A DNA stretch of 64,000 nucleotides from Paulownia fortunei. Lineage: Eukaryota; Streptophyta; Magnoliopsida; Lamiales; Paulowniaceae. The position numbers and the translations under genes were made by a program. The DNA is taken from positions 9,920,001-9,984,000 of the forward strand of contig CM033121.1 in the NCBI GenBank assembly GCA_019321725.1. The letters are read 5' to 3'. The notes under the pieces were generated by a model. That model worked only from the letters and a program-made list of their open reading frames with translations. It was not told where the DNA came from and did not search any database. This document shows, in pieces, positions 1 to 11,013 of the stretch (its first letter is position 1; each line of letters begins with the position of its first letter).

Positions 1-480
1 GGAACTTTCCAAATCGAATCAACTGTACTCCTAAAGTTCATAGGTGAAATCCACATATTGTAAAATCTGAATGGAGAATGATCAAAGAGGCAACATTAAG
101 GCAGGAAATTAGCTTGTCCAAAGAACCTAACAAACAACCAATGATTGTTCACCATAGCACAATCCAATTTACTCTAAACGAAGTTGTTACTCTATGAATG
201 AAAACAACCCCCTAATTGCAAATCTACGAGTCCTAGAGAGATATAACAGTCCACAATACCTGTATACCCCCCTTTATACAAATAGAAGTTGTTAATCTCT
301 TCCCATCCACAGAATTTATTGTTCAAAATACGTTGGAGTTTGGCTTGATTAAGTTTGTTTTCCAAGACCCCAATGATATCTATATTGTATTTCCGAATGA
401 GATGATGGACCCAATTCTGTTTCAGGACTGTATTGAAGCCCTAACATTCCACGTTGCGAGCTTCATGAATGAAGAATAAA
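1..480 (-). pseudogene. LINE ORF2 endonuclease fragment
   Basis: The minus strand encodes two separate pieces of the APE-type endonuclease that starts LINE ORF2. Bases about 240-480 match the N-terminal part (they are reverse-complementary to 6050-6265, which starts WNVRGF). Bases 1-200 carry the later KLD...VNNHWL...GQANFLP...DHSPF stretch, the DHSP motif being near the end of plant LINE endonucleases. The middle of the domain is missing and there are stops and frameshifts, so it cannot nick DNA. This domain normally cuts the target site for target-primed reverse transcription. Confidence 0.65.
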
Positions 481-499
481 GGTTAGCCCCTTCCTTTTA

Positions 500-965
500 C
501 TGTTGTTTTATGTTGCAACAAACTGTCCTTCCATTTTTCCTTCGGATTTGAGGTCCTCATTCATATCTTGAATCTGAGATTTCAATCTAGCAACAGTCCC
601 TCGGGCGTTCTTGCTCAAGATTTTTAGTCTCATCGTGAAATAGTGAATGTTCCTGCCTCGTGAACACTCCTACTGATTTTCATACTTTTTTGGAAAGTAT
701 GGGGAGTACTCATCACACCTTTGTGTTTCTTCTCTGGTTGAGATACTTTGCAACCCTTTGTAGAATGTCCAAACATTCTGCATGTCATACATAATTTAAG
801 CATAAACTCATATACAACATGTTGCTCCCTTATCCGTCCATTTGGAAGCTTAATGCGAATTGAACATACCAATTCTATGGTTGCATCAACTTTCACCAGA
901 ACTCTAACATAAGACAATCATTCATTTGTGTAAGTGAGTTTATTCGTGTATATCGACTTGCCCAC
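500..965 (-). pseudogene. LINE ORF1 fragment (DUF4283 / CCHC-type knuckle)
   Basis: An open stretch at 630-917 on the minus strand has LPNGRIREQ, a CMTCRMFGHSTKGC zinc-knuckle (C-x2-C-x4-H-x4-C) and a basic tail. It is the reverse-complement counterpart of 5457-5870. In plant L1 elements this is the C-terminal half of ORF1, a nucleic-acid-binding protein that coats the element RNA. The ORF is truncated at the inversion junction near 965, and downstream decay removes the link to ORF2. Confidence 0.7.
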
Positions 966-2105
966 TTTAGGCCAACATGAACAAGTCCAGTTTATACACA
1001 ACGGGCATCACAAGGTGTGAACTTGATAAAATCAAAATACTTACTAATATCCTTTTGGGTTTAATGCCGATTAGATATTTGGGAATTCAATTGGCAGCAG
1101 AGAAACTGAAAGTGAACTTTTATGTCCCATTCATTGAGAAAATCGTTGCCTACATCAATCCATGGACTAGTGCATCACTTTCTTACGCAGGTCGAGTTGA
1201 ATTGATCATATTAGATCTGCAAGGCGTGGAATGTTTTTAGCTTTTTATCTTCCTCATTCCTACTGCTGTAATTTTTAGAATCACTAGATTATACAGGACC
1301 TTCTTTTGGGATTCAAGAAACCATTAGTGGCATGGAACAAAATTTGTCTTCCCAAAAATGAGGGAGGCTTAGCATTCATAGACATCAAGTGCTGGAACAA
1401 GGCATTTCTCACTAAATTGTTGTGGAACAACCATGCAAACAAGGACACCATCTGGGTCAGATGGATCAATCAAGTATATTTGAAAAAGAATCCCTTTTGG
1501 AATTGGTCACCTAGCAAGGGTGACTCCTCTATTGAAGAGACTTTTTGGAATCAAAGACTTGATTTGATAGATGGAAGGATCACAACAACTTGCAATTGAA
1601 AGATTATCCAATTGGATAAGTGGGATAGTTCTTAGCATAACACGGGCTTATGATTACTTCCGACCGAAAGGGACAAGAATGATCTGGGCAAAGGATGTTT
1701 GGAGCTCATGCATTAGTCTTAAACATTGAAAAACACTCTATGTTATGTGGGATGGCGGCCGAATCGATACAACACCTCTTTTTTGAATGCAACTTCAGCT
1801 CCAACATTTGAAAACAGATTAAGGACTGGCTCAACGCCAAAAGATTGATGTCGACCATATGCGTGCATTGAAGTATATTAAGAAAGAAGCTCAAGGGACA
1901 ACCTGGCACAACAAGATCAAGAAAGTGGGACTTGACTGCACCATCTACCAACTATGGACGGCCAGAAACCAACAATATTGTGAGGGGTTGATACCCCATC
2001 CCGAAAGCATCATCCGACGGATCAAAACACATGTTTACAAACTTATATTTTATTTGTATCCGCATGTTTTGATTCAAGATGAATCTTTGGCCCTCAATCT
2101 TTAAG
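966..2105 (+). pseudogene. LINE ORF2 C-terminal part (end of RT, zf-RVT region)
   Basis: Three open stretches (977-1240, 1306-1599, 1859-2104) together give the usual C-terminal order of a plant non-LTR ORF2. First comes the end of reverse transcriptase (RYLGIQLA, LSYAGRVELI), then the zf-RVT segment (PLVAWNKICLPKNEGGL, a cysteine/tryptophan-rich stretch), then a terminal LWTARNQQ motif. Stops near 1245 and 1600 and frame changes show it is dead. The last codons (ALNL then TAA at 2102-2104) lie six bases before the solo LTR. Confidence 0.75.
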
Positions 2106-2110
2106 ATTGA

Positions 2111-4122
2111 TGTAATGTTCAATTCTCTCCTACATAGTCAATAATAAGCATCTTGCATGAATATGCATCTAATCAATGTGCATTATCGAATTATGGCATA
2201 CAAATAGCATGATTGCACGAACATGAATAATTATTATTATATACTCCAGTTATGCTTTAACATGCATTAGTACATGAAATATGAGATTAAACTTTTGTTT
2301 CTTGATTTAACATATTCCTTAAGTGCCATTTTACAGTGAAAAACTTGATATCTCAGGTAAGAAAGATTGATGTGTTGAATGACCATTAAATGAATTATTC
2401 GTATTGCTCCATACTTATTACATTCTAAAGTGATTAATTGCCTAAATATTTGCTTGAAATATGTTACATTTAACTAAGAACAAAAAGTATGCAAAATGAT
2501 GCAATTTGATTGGTAGGTTGACTAGATTGCATGAAATCATTCTAAACCACATTACACTTGATTATAATACCAAAGCATCAATTTTTGTCATCTCTCTAGC
2601 CCACAAACATGGCTTTTGGCGTGAGAAGATACCAAACATGATGCAACCAATCATCACCCTCCACTTACCTTTCTTTGAAATATCAAATTTTAGCTATATT
2701 TTCTTATGGAAACTCCTAAAAAACGACCAACCCTTCTTATCCAAGTTTCTCCCAAATTTCTACACTCTCATACTCACAAAAATTGAATTCAATCCATATG
2801 AACCCATAGAACACAAACTAGAACAAATTTCTGCCCTTTTTAAGCTTGAAAATCGTTGATTTTGAATATTAATTTCAACTTAATCTAGATATATTCTTTT
2901 TCAATGTTTCTTATGATAAATTTATGGTATCTTGGATGATTACATGTTTTAGTATCTTTTTGTATGATTTAATGGTTGCCCTAATTTTTAATGTCTTGAA
3001 TTAGTAGTAAAATATGGAGTATGCATTGTTTTTAAGATTATGGAATTGATATGAAATTGTTTACAAAAAATTAAAAAGTGTATGTGATTTTAATTAGAAT
3101 AGATTATGTAATTTATTAAAAGAATATTGAAAGGTACATGATTTGATTATGTTAGGCCTTTAACATATCATATATTTCAAAGGGATTGACATTTTTACTT
3201 AGCACAAAGTGGACTTGACATAAGTTGAAATTTTCATTTGATGTATCACAAGAATCATATAATGTTGTTCATGTTATAATATGATTGTCATTATTAGTCA
3301 AATGATGTAATATTTGATGCTTTCATTGTTCATGAAGCATGATACTAATAAGAATATAATGAGGTTTTTGAAAATAATGTATGGTACTTGATTAATGGTC
3401 GGGTAGGCAAGGGACGTGGAAGGACCGACGGACCCAACAAATGGTGGCAAATACTTGAGGTTGAAAAACTGATATAGAAAAGCCACAAAAAATGAGACAG
3501 AATATGACTAATACCTGAGATTGAAAGACCATGTATGAAAATCTCGTATTATTTCTCTTATTGGCCAATCATTATGAACAGATTTTAAAAATCACGGTCT
3601 ATCGCTATTAGTTAGGTATCACACTTCAAGGGCCCTAAAAATGATTTATGAATGAAAATTATTAAATTAAATAATGTATTTAATTATTTATGTGACTTGT
3701 ATGTACGTTATTTGTTACTGCATTAGTTTCATAATACTGAGCCTTTAACTCATTAGATTCATGTGATACAGATGAAAGTGCACAGGTTTAGAGGTTAACT
3801 GAGTCTCTAGAGCGGCCGGACAAAGATTTATTCATATGTCATGCTTTGAGCTATTTTGTAGTCTATTTTGAAAACTCTATTTTATTTTTAAATAAGTCGT
3901 TTTGTTATGATTTTGTAAACAGATATACTCAGTTTTGATTTATGTATATGGTGTGTCTACAATGAAATGAAACAACAAATGAATTCAAGTTCTTTCTCTT
4001 ATAGTCAAAAAGGAAAAACTTTTTATTAAAACCATAACTCTAGTATTGATGAAAAATTAACATTTATTGACTTAACTGTATTAGCTTGTTTAGATTCTGC
4101 AGTTAGATTAAGAGGTGTTACA
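2111..4122 (+). mobile_element. Solo LTR, chromovirus-type, copy 1
   Basis: The 2012-bp segment begins TGTAATG and ends GGTGTTACA, and is bounded by a perfect 5-bp duplication ATTGA (2106-2110 and 4123-4127). It has no internal coding region, so it is a solo LTR left by recombination between two LTRs. It matches 8028-10316 over its length except for a block of about 290 bp (8890-9180 there), best explained as a deletion here. Orientation is inferred from the GGTGTTACA end, typical of Del/Tekay chromovirus LTRs; the lineage is inference. Confidence 0.85.
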
Positions 4123-4127
4123 ATTGA

Positions 4128-4218
4128 ACTTGCTTGGAAAATAACTTAGATATGCCCAGTGTACTTGTACATAATCTTTTATCTATAGATTTACCTTTAC
4201 AAATCAAAAAAAAAAAAA
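4128..4218 (+). mobile_element. LINE 3' UTR and poly(A) tail
   Basis: After the right-hand ATTGA the LINE resumes with an untranslated stretch typical of L1 ends (AACTTAGATATGCCCAGTG) and finishes in a 13-base A run at about 4205-4217. This places the 3' end of the first LINE directly against the 5' UTR of a second one. Confidence 0.6.
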
Positions 4219-4671
4219 GAACTCCCAAGTTGATAGAAAGGTTAAAGAGAGAAACTCTCCTTAAAGAGTATCCCTTAGGTGCCTCCTTGTGTTTAAGAGT
4301 TTTCTTTGATTTTCCTAAATTTTTCTATGAATATAGGTTGATCTATGTTTCTCTATTGTGTATATTGTGTTGTTTGTGGGAATCAACCCCAAATCGTTGT
4401 TGATTTGGTGTTGGTAACTTGGGTTTGTAGTTGGTTTGGGTATAAGGCTACTATTTTGTTGTTGGTCTAGTGCTAAACTGTTGGGTTTGTAGCTGGGTTG
4501 CTGATGTCACTGCTGGTTTGGTACTCGATAACTGGTTTACTGGTGTTTTCAGCTGATTTTCTAAAAGTGTAAACCTCTATATTTGTGTTTCGCGAACAAA
4601 GGTTCTTTTGTGTTCACATGTGAAAGTTTCAAGTTGGGCTTTCGTTAGTTCGCCTGTGAAAACCTCTGATC

Positions 4672-5870
4672 ATGGCTAAGAAAAAGAAGAACCAAAAACA
4701 TTTTTTCAATGATTTAAAACAGTCCAATGAAGTTGCAGAAAGAAATTCTGAGATTTTGGAAAAGCCTAACTCAAGTTCACTTAGTGCCGAGGCTAAGCTT
4801 GCTGGGTCAAAACCATGTATTTGTTTGGATATTTCCCTTACTATTTTGTGTGCCCTAAGTGAGTAGGACTCAGACACGAAGTTATTGGTGTCAAGTTCTA
4901 CTGGTAGCAGTAAGAAATAACTGAATGCAGATAAGGTGTTTGAGGAAAAAATTGACAAGCAAGCATAGAAGATGTTCGATAAAAAAACCAGTATACTTGT
5001 TATTCCAAATGCCCCTTGGCTCAGCCTATTTAAGGACAACATGAACATGTCTCAAGGTATTAAACTTACTAGTGGTGAGACTAATGAAAAAGAGGATGTT
5101 GTCCTTGAAACCCATGATTTTGATGATGTAGAAAAGCCTTGGAGATTTTGTCATGTTGGTTATTTCACTGTAAAATTTTAGGGCAAAACTACTTTATTGC
5201 AATTTTGTGATACCTGAAAGGTTAAATATAAGTACTTTGTGCATTCCAATGGTTGGTTACTTGTCAAAATTGCAAACGTAGCTAATAGGGACAATGTACT
5301 TAATGGAGGGCCATATGTTGTGTTTGAAATGCCTTTGTTGATGAAAATGATGTCTATTTGTTTGATTTTGATGAGGGTGATATTAGCTCCTTACCAATCT
5401 AGCCGTACTTGCCACTTGAATTCTGGAATGAAAAAGCATCAAGTAAAATCACATTAAAAGTGGGCAAGTTGCTTTACACGGATAAACTCACTTACACAAA
5501 GAAATGATTATCTTATGCTAGAGTTCTGGTGAAAGTTGATGCAGCCATAGAGTTGGTATGTTCAATTTGCATTATGCTTCCAAATGGCCGGATAAAGGAG
5601 CAACCTATTGTATATGAGTTTGTGCTTAAATTATGTGTGGCATGCAAAATGTTTGAACATTCAACAGAAGGTTGCAAAGTATCTCAACCAGAGAAGAAAC
5701 ACAAAAATGTGATGAGTACCCCCATACTTTCCAAAAAAGTATGAAAATCAGTAGAAGTGTTCATGTGGTAGGTACATCCACTGTCTCACAGCGAGATGAA
5801 AATAAAGGTCTTGATCCAGGAGAACCTATTGATTTAGACATTTTTTCAAGTCAGTATCTAAAAGGATGAA
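4672..5870 (+). pseudogene. LINE ORF1 (DUF4283 plus zinc knuckle), broken
   Basis: The reading frame opens with ATG at 4672 (MAKKKKNQK), a lysine-rich start usual for plant L1 ORF1. A DUF4283-like region follows at about 5000-5450 (PWLSLFKDN, DDVEKPWRFC, VHSNGWLLVKIAN, NVLNGGPY), then LPNGRIKEQ and a zinc knuckle CVACKMFEHSTEGC at about 5635. Several stops and frame shifts break it (for example TAG at 4864 and TAA after 5450). The protein would bind LINE RNA. The order matches the inverted copy at 500-965, which covers only its last third. Confidence 0.75.
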
Positions 5871-6057
5871 GGGAGAGAGAGCGAGACCAAAAATCTTGAG
5901 CAAAAACGCCCGAGGGACAGTGTTGCTGGACTGAAATTTCATATTCAGGACATGAATAAGGACCTCAAACACAAAGGAAAATAGAAGGACAATTTGTTGC
6001 AGCATAAAACAATAGTAAAAGGAAAAGGCCAACCATTATCCTTCCTTCAAGAAGCTG

Positions 6058-6265
6058 GCAACGTGGAATGTTAGGGGCTTCAATAAAGTCTGAAAATAGA
6101 ATGGGGTACATCATCTCATTCGGAAACACCATATAGATATCATTGGGGTCTTGGAAAGCAAACTTAATCAAGTCAAACTCCAATGTATTTTGAACAATAA
6201 ATTCTGTGGATGGGAAGAGATTAACAACTTCCATTTGTATAAAGGGGGTATATAGGTATTGTGAG
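6058..6265 (+). pseudogene. Start of LINE ORF2 endonuclease
   Basis: The translation runs TWNVRGFN, a stop, then IRKHHIDIIGVLESKLN, the opening of an AP-type endonuclease domain (the N of WNVRG and the E of ES are metal-site residues in this family). It stops at the junction with unrelated sequence near 6265. The reverse complement of 240-480 is the same segment. Confidence 0.65.
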
Positions 6266-6269
6266 TCTA

Positions 6270-7020
6270 GTGAGGAGGGTAACTCCACCAATTCGAGTGA
6301 GTCCAATGAGGCGAATTAGGTTCCCACTTCTGAACTTTGTCTCGAATTAAATGAGGTGTTAGGTGAGCCTTCTTTAGATAGTCGGTCTTCAAGTTCTAAA
6401 GCGGGTGATACTCTTATGTCAGTTGATGATCTTCAGCTTCTATGCTAGGGGTTCAATTTATCTTCACATTATGAATTGCTTCTTCCAGATGTCAACAATA
6501 AGATTATGAGCCCTCGGGTGGCTACTTCACTGTGTACCTTATGTATTTCACTATTGGGTTCATTATTCCTCCTCATTAGTATCAGCCAACTTACTCCTAA
6601 CTCCCAACGTGGTGTTGTATTTTGTGGGTTTGTCAGATTAGAGGAGTTGGGACTCCCAATATCTTTGGACAATATTCACACTTTATTCACCGTGCGTTGT
6701 GAGCCTCACGAGTCTTACTTCTACTTTTATCCTCGCGTTGGGTGTAGATTTCTAGAGAGTGGCCCTTCTAATCGAGGTCCTTGGATGGAGAGGTTCTTTT
6801 ATGTCCAAGATAATTGATTGGGTGTGCCTACTTAGTGGAGTAGTTCTTTCGCTAAGATTCGTTTGAGTGACACTCACCACTCTTTCCAACTTCAGTATTG
6901 TTCTTCAGGTCTATTTGACTCATTGTTCAGCCCCAAGAGCTTAAAAGTGAGATTTGGTGTTTAGACTTCACATGATGTGGTTGTCTATCACTCTCTCAAC
7001 ATATGAAGTTACTGGTAGTA
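6270..7020 (+). pseudogene. Gag-like 'putative gypsy-type transposon' domain fragment
   Basis: An acidic, serine-rich lead (6270-6440) is followed by an open stretch 6476-6817 with PRVATSLCTLCISLLG, SQLTPNSQRGVVF and PWMERFFYVQD. This resembles the plant 'putative gypsy type transposon' domain (Pfam PF04195) found in gag-like ORFs of large Ty3/gypsy elements, where the run ends in a W-x-x-(R/K)-FFFV motif. Stops at about 6300, 6450 and 6818 make it non-functional. It lies just past the 3' end of the minus-strand XTH remnant. The family is recalled from memory, so confidence is moderate. Confidence 0.5.
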
Positions 7021-7103
7021 GATAGGCTTATACATTCAAGGGGCAACTCGAAAATGAATATATATTATGCAATAAGTAATAGTTATGGATGTAGCAAAGC
7101 ACA

Positions 7104-7454
7104 TCATACGTCTTTGTCTCTCTTGCACTTGGATGGAATAGTAGGTTACTTAGACTGATTAGTGCAGTAATTGTAAATGGTGTACTTGTCACGAACCTAG
7201 CGGAGACGACGCCATTGGAATGAATCAAGGTCTTAAATTCCTTCTGATCCCACCAACGCTTGCTTTGAGTGTCATAGAACTTGGAGTGAACCGAGGCCTC
7301 ACAATCATCAACATGGAAGCCCTTGTAAAAGGCCATAAATGGAGCCTTGGACCAGTCAGCCAAGTGTCATCCTTGTTCCACAAGCTCGAGTATATCTTCA
7401 TGGGCTGGTTGAATGGAAATTTCACTCCCAAATCCTTGTTGTTCTATAACACTC
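7104..7454 (-). pseudogene. XTH: XTH C-terminal exon
   Basis: The minus strand reads [20 protein letters not shown] and then, in another frame, [37 protein letters not shown] and a final CKRDKDV before TGA at 7106-7104. These are the diagnostic C-terminal blocks of XTH (XET_C domain), including the cysteines that form the C-terminal disulphides. About ten residues between SLWNKDD and ADWSK are missing together with a frameshift. An AG precedes the exon near 7455, but the expected FLVDD block before it is absent. Confidence 0.85.
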
Positions 7455-7667
7455 CTGTTCTCAAATGAGAGATTGTGTTTTCTCCTAAGAGAAAGTCTGG
7501 AAAAGGCAAAAAGAAGTAGTTTAAGGATTATATTTTCTTTTATTTCTTGGGCTTTAATTTGTTAAATTTTTGTTCTTAGGATATGAAGCGTAACGGTTGG
7601 TGAATTGATATTTTGGATTGTTTCACTGCTTGATGATCACTAGTATCAGGTCCTCTCTTGGCCAACT

Positions 7668-7883
7668 CTACATAATGTGTGCGTTAAGAAATGGGAAGTG
7701 AAGATCTTTACTCAAAACTTTTTGATCTAACCCTGACCTTCTCGGATATACCTCAATCCCTCTTTTTGTTACCATGTATCCTAAAAAATTTCTAGATTTG
7801 ACTCTTAAAGAGCACTTAGTCGGATTCAGCTTCATGACTAGGTTTGAGAAATCAACCCCTAGAATTTTTACAAGGGAAATCAA
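7668..7883 (-). pseudogene. Ty3/gypsy reverse transcriptase fragment
   Basis: The minus strand encodes NLVMKLNPTKCSLRVKSRNF followed by LGYMVTKRGIEV, the segment after the YxDD motif in plant Ty3/gypsy RT (usual form KLNPEKC...GKFLGFMxTxRGIExNPEK). Only this piece remains, about 70 codons. It lies inside the expanded XTH intron and is antisense to the adjacent solo LTR. It is too short to assign to a clade. Confidence 0.6.
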
Positions 7884-8027
7884 GATCTGCTAAATATGGC
7901 AAGTTTTACAACTTAAAAACTCAATTAAACAAAGATTCTACAAAATTTAAGGCCCCTCAACTCCTCGCGACAATGCGTACGTACTAAGTGCAAAGTGTGC
8001 CACTAAAGCGCCCAATACGACCTTCGC
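7884..8027. other. Unassigned sequence left of solo LTR copy 2
   Basis: This short stretch has a G+C-rich run (about 7965-8027, with two CGTAC words) interrupted by the solo LTR insertion; the flank resumes at 10322 with GACGTGCGCG. It may be the end of the retroelement that supplied the RT fragment at 7668-7883, but I cannot show that. Confidence 0.3.
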
Positions 8028-10316
8028 TGTAATGCTCAATTCTCTCCTACATAGCCAATAATAAACATCTTGCATGAATATGCATCTAACCAATGTGTAC
8101 TATTAAATTATAACATACAAATAGCATGATTACACGAACTTGAATAAATGTAATTATATACTCTAGATATGCTTTAACATATATTAGTACATGAAATATG
8201 AGATCAAACTTTTGTTACTTGATTTAACATATTCCTTTAGTGCCTTTTTGCAGTGAAAAGCTCAATATCTCAATTAAAAAAGATTGATATGTTGAATGAC
8301 CATGAAATGAATTATTTATATTGCTCCATACTTATTACATTTTAAAGTGATTATTTGCCTAAAATTTGCTTTAAATATGTTACATTTGGCTAAGAACTAA
8401 AAGTATGTAAAATAGTACAATTTGATTGGTTGGTTGACTAGGTTGCATGAAATCATTTTAAACCACATTGTACTTGATTATAGCACCAAATCATCAATTT
8501 TTATCATCTCCTTAGCCCATGAACATGGCTTTTGCCATGAGAATACACCAAGCATGATGCAACCAATCATCACCCTCCACTTACCTCTATTTGAAAGGTC
8601 AAAGAAATAATTTTCATCCATATTTCTTGTGGAAACACCTCAAAAATGACCAGCCCTTATTCTTCTAAGTTTCTTCCAAATTTCTACAATCTCATACTCA
8701 TAAAAATTGAATTCAATCCATAGGAATTCATAGAACACAACCTAGAACAAGTTCCACCCTTTTTAAGTTTGAAAATCGTTGATTTTGAAGTTTAATTCCA
8801 ACTTAATCAAGGTATATTCTTTTTTAATGTTTCTTATGATGAATTTGTAGTGTCTTGGATGGTTACATGTTTTAGTATATTTTTGTATGATTGAAACTTA
8901 AGTAAGTTACACTCGAAACCAAAACCAAGCTAGTTAAGCTAGTTTTTAACAAAATTGATAGTATTGTGAAATATACTTAATTTACTTATTTCTATTAATC
9001 TTGTAATGCTTATATTGTGTTTGGAAGTTCCTTTGAATGATTGAATACAATAGCAATTAGCTTACTTAATTGAAGGGTACAATCAATTTAAATTAGTACC
9101 AAATTTATGTCATGTTAATTTGGATTGTGTGCATGTTTTAGGAGTTGCTCTAATAATTATGTTTGAATTATTAGTTATTTAATAGTTGTCCTAATATTTA
9201 ATATATTGAATTAGTAGTAAAATATGGAGTATGCATTGTTTTTAAGGTTATGTAATTGATATGAAATTATTTACAAAAGATTGAAAAATGTATATGAACT
9301 TTAACTAGAATAAACTAAATGATTTATAAAAAGGATATTAAATGGTACATGATTTGATTATGTTAAACCTTTAACACATCTTATCTTACAAAGAGATTGG
9401 TCTTTTCATTTGCCACAAAGTGGACTTGAGGTAAGTTAAAACTTTCATTTGTTGTATCACAAGAATCATATAATATTTGTTCATATTTTAATGTGATTGT
9501 TATTATTTGTCAAATGATGTAATATTTGATGCATTTATGGTTTATGAAGCATAACACTATTAAAAATATAATGAGGTTTTTGAAAAGAAAGTACTGTACT
9601 TGATTGATGGTCGGATAGATAAGGGACACGAGAGGGATCGGTGGACCCAACAAATGGTAGCAAGTACTTGAGATTAAAAAACCGATATATGAAAGCCACA
9701 ATAAATGAGATAAAATACTACTAATATCTGAGATTGAAAGACCAAATATGAAAACCCCGTATTAATTATCTTATAAGCCAATCATTATAAACAAGTTTCG
9801 AAAATCACGATTTATCGCTATTAGTTAGGTACCACACTTAAAGAGCCCTAAAGAATGATTTATAAATGAAAGTTATCAAATAGAATAATGCATTTAATGA
9901 TTTATGAGATGTGCATATATATTACTTGTTATTACATCAGTTTCATCTTACTGAACCTTTAACTCATTAGATTCATGTGATGCAAGTGGAAATGTATAAG
10001 TTTAGAAGTTGACTGAGTCTCTAGAGCGGCCGTACAGAAATTTGTTCATATGTCATGCTTCGAACTGTTTTGTAGTTTATTTTAAAAACTCTATTTTATT
10101 TTTAAATAAGCCGCTCTGTTATGATTTTATAAACATATATACTCAGATTTGATATGTGTATATGATGTATTTAAAACGATTCAAGTTATTTCTCTTATAG
10201 CTAAAAATAAGAACATTTATTAAAACCATAACTCTAATATTGATGAAAAATTAACATTTTTTGACTTAACTGTATCAATTTATTTAGGCTTTGCAGTTAG
10301 ATTAAGGGGTGTTACA
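8028..10316 (+). mobile_element. Solo LTR, chromovirus-type, copy 2
   Basis: The 2289-bp segment begins TGTAATG and ends GGTGTTACA, and is homologous to 2111-4122. Flanks are TTCGC (8023-8027) and TTTGC (10317-10321), a 5-bp duplication with one C-to-T change at a CpG, as expected for methylated plant DNA. Relative to copy 1 it keeps an extra block of about 290 bp (8890-9180). No internal genes are present. It is inserted in the intron between the last two XTH exons. Confidence 0.85.
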
Positions 10317-10519
10317 TTTGCGACGTGCGCGTAGCATCTTATTGGCAGATGCATTCAATAAGCTCCAAGTTATTTTTGCCAACTCTATTACAAAGTTCAC
10401 AAAATTCTAGATGTGTTAAGACTTTTTAAATATGTAAATATATTGTTTACAGGCGCTTTCATTTCCTTCCTACAGATGTTGTCGTGTTATTAAAATTTGA
10501 GCTTGTTAAAAAAATTTGG

Positions 10520-10680
10520 CCACTATGTATGTATTAAAAAGGATTCCTAGTAAGGTAGTTCCAAAGACACCTTTGAAAATGTGTATAAGAAGAAAACCCA
10601 ATTTAAGACACATGCATGTTTGGGGTTGGCCGACGGAAGTAAGAATTTATAATCCGCATGAAAAGAATTAGATTCATGGT
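10520..10680 (+). pseudogene. Ty1/copia integrase C-terminal fragment
   Basis: Translation gives YVLKRIPSKVVPKTPLKM, then RRKPNLRHMHVWGWP and VRIYNPHEK, the block after the integrase core of plant copia elements (usual form NRVPSKAVxKTPxELWxGxKPSLxHxRVWGCPAxV). It is a fragment with a stop at its end. The copia RNase H end at 12152 is on the same strand and could belong to the same element, split by later debris. Confidence 0.65.
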
Positions 10681-10689
10681 AAGAATAGA

Positions 10690-10765
10690 GTCCAGCAGGT
10701 TGTGCTCGAACATGAACCGAAGTTCTGTGAGAGTTGCAAAATTCTAGGGCATGTTATGTCCCTAA
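10690..10765 (+). pseudogene. LINE ORF1 zinc-knuckle fragment (tentative)
   Basis: About 20 codons read EHEPKFCESCKILGHVM, which resembles the C-x2-C-x4-H knuckle of plant LINE ORF1 proteins of a different family from the LINEs at 1-6265. It is short and incomplete and passes directly into a repetitive G/T-rich stretch. Confidence 0.35.
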
Positions 10766-10920
10766 ATCTATCGGCACATGCTCTACGTGCAGGTCAAGTG
10801 TGTTGCACGCATGTAGGTCGAGCAAGATGCGTGTGTAGGTCTAGAGTGGTGCGTGTGTGCTAGTAGAGGGAGCAGGTCATGGGAGCTTGTCGAGCGCAAG
10901 TCAAGCATGACAGGGTGCAT

Positions 10921-11013
10921 AGGTTGAGCACACAGGTGTACACATTGAGCATAACAGGTGTGCAGGTTGAGCGCACAAGTGTGTAGGTTGAGCGCACAGG
11001 TGCACAGTCGAGC
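10921..11013 (+). repeat. Minisatellite, 20-23-bp units
   Basis: Four imperfect copies plus part of a fifth are seen (10921-10943, 10944-10962, 10963-10984, 10985-11005, then partial). The core is AGGTTGAGCGCACAGGTGTG. The preceding stretch (10790-10920) has looser GGTCGAGC-type words and may be older, more diverged copies. Confidence 0.7.

Larger units (their letters stand above)
1..4218 (+). mobile_element. L1-type LINE with inverted 5' segment, split by a solo LTR
   Basis: Bases 1-965 read on the minus strand as LINE endonuclease and ORF1. Bases 966-2105 and 4128-4218 read on the plus strand as the C-terminal half of ORF2, the 3' UTR and a poly(A) run at about 4205-4217. The ORF1 end of the inverted part touches the ORF2 end of the direct part, which is the arrangement left by twin priming. 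The left end lies outside the window, so its target-site duplication cannot be seen. A solo LTR (2111-4122) sits just after the ORF2 stop. Two independent insertions are the alternative. The boundary near 965 is placed by comparison with the second LINE copy at 5457 and could be off by a few bases. Confidence 0.75.
4219..6265 (+). mobile_element. Second L1-type LINE, 5' part only
   Basis: Starting immediately after the first LINE's A-tail there is a G/T-rich 5' UTR (4219-4671), then ORF1 (from 4672) and the first part of the ORF2 endonuclease (6058-6265). Homology to the inverted copy at 1-965 ends at about 6262, and a different element type begins. A LINE lacking its 3' half cannot arise by normal 5' truncation, so the 3' part was removed later by deletion or replaced by the neighbouring fragment. 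Confidence 0.7.

Noticed and set aside
4134..4403. Plus-strand 89-codon frame after the solo LTR
   Set aside because: Spans a LINE 3' UTR, its poly(A) and the 5' UTR of the next LINE; not a gene.
7474..7520. Short Lys/Ser-rich plus-strand run (SPKRKSGKGKKK) like a nuclear localisation signal
   Set aside because: Too short, isolated next to the XTH exon and without coding context.
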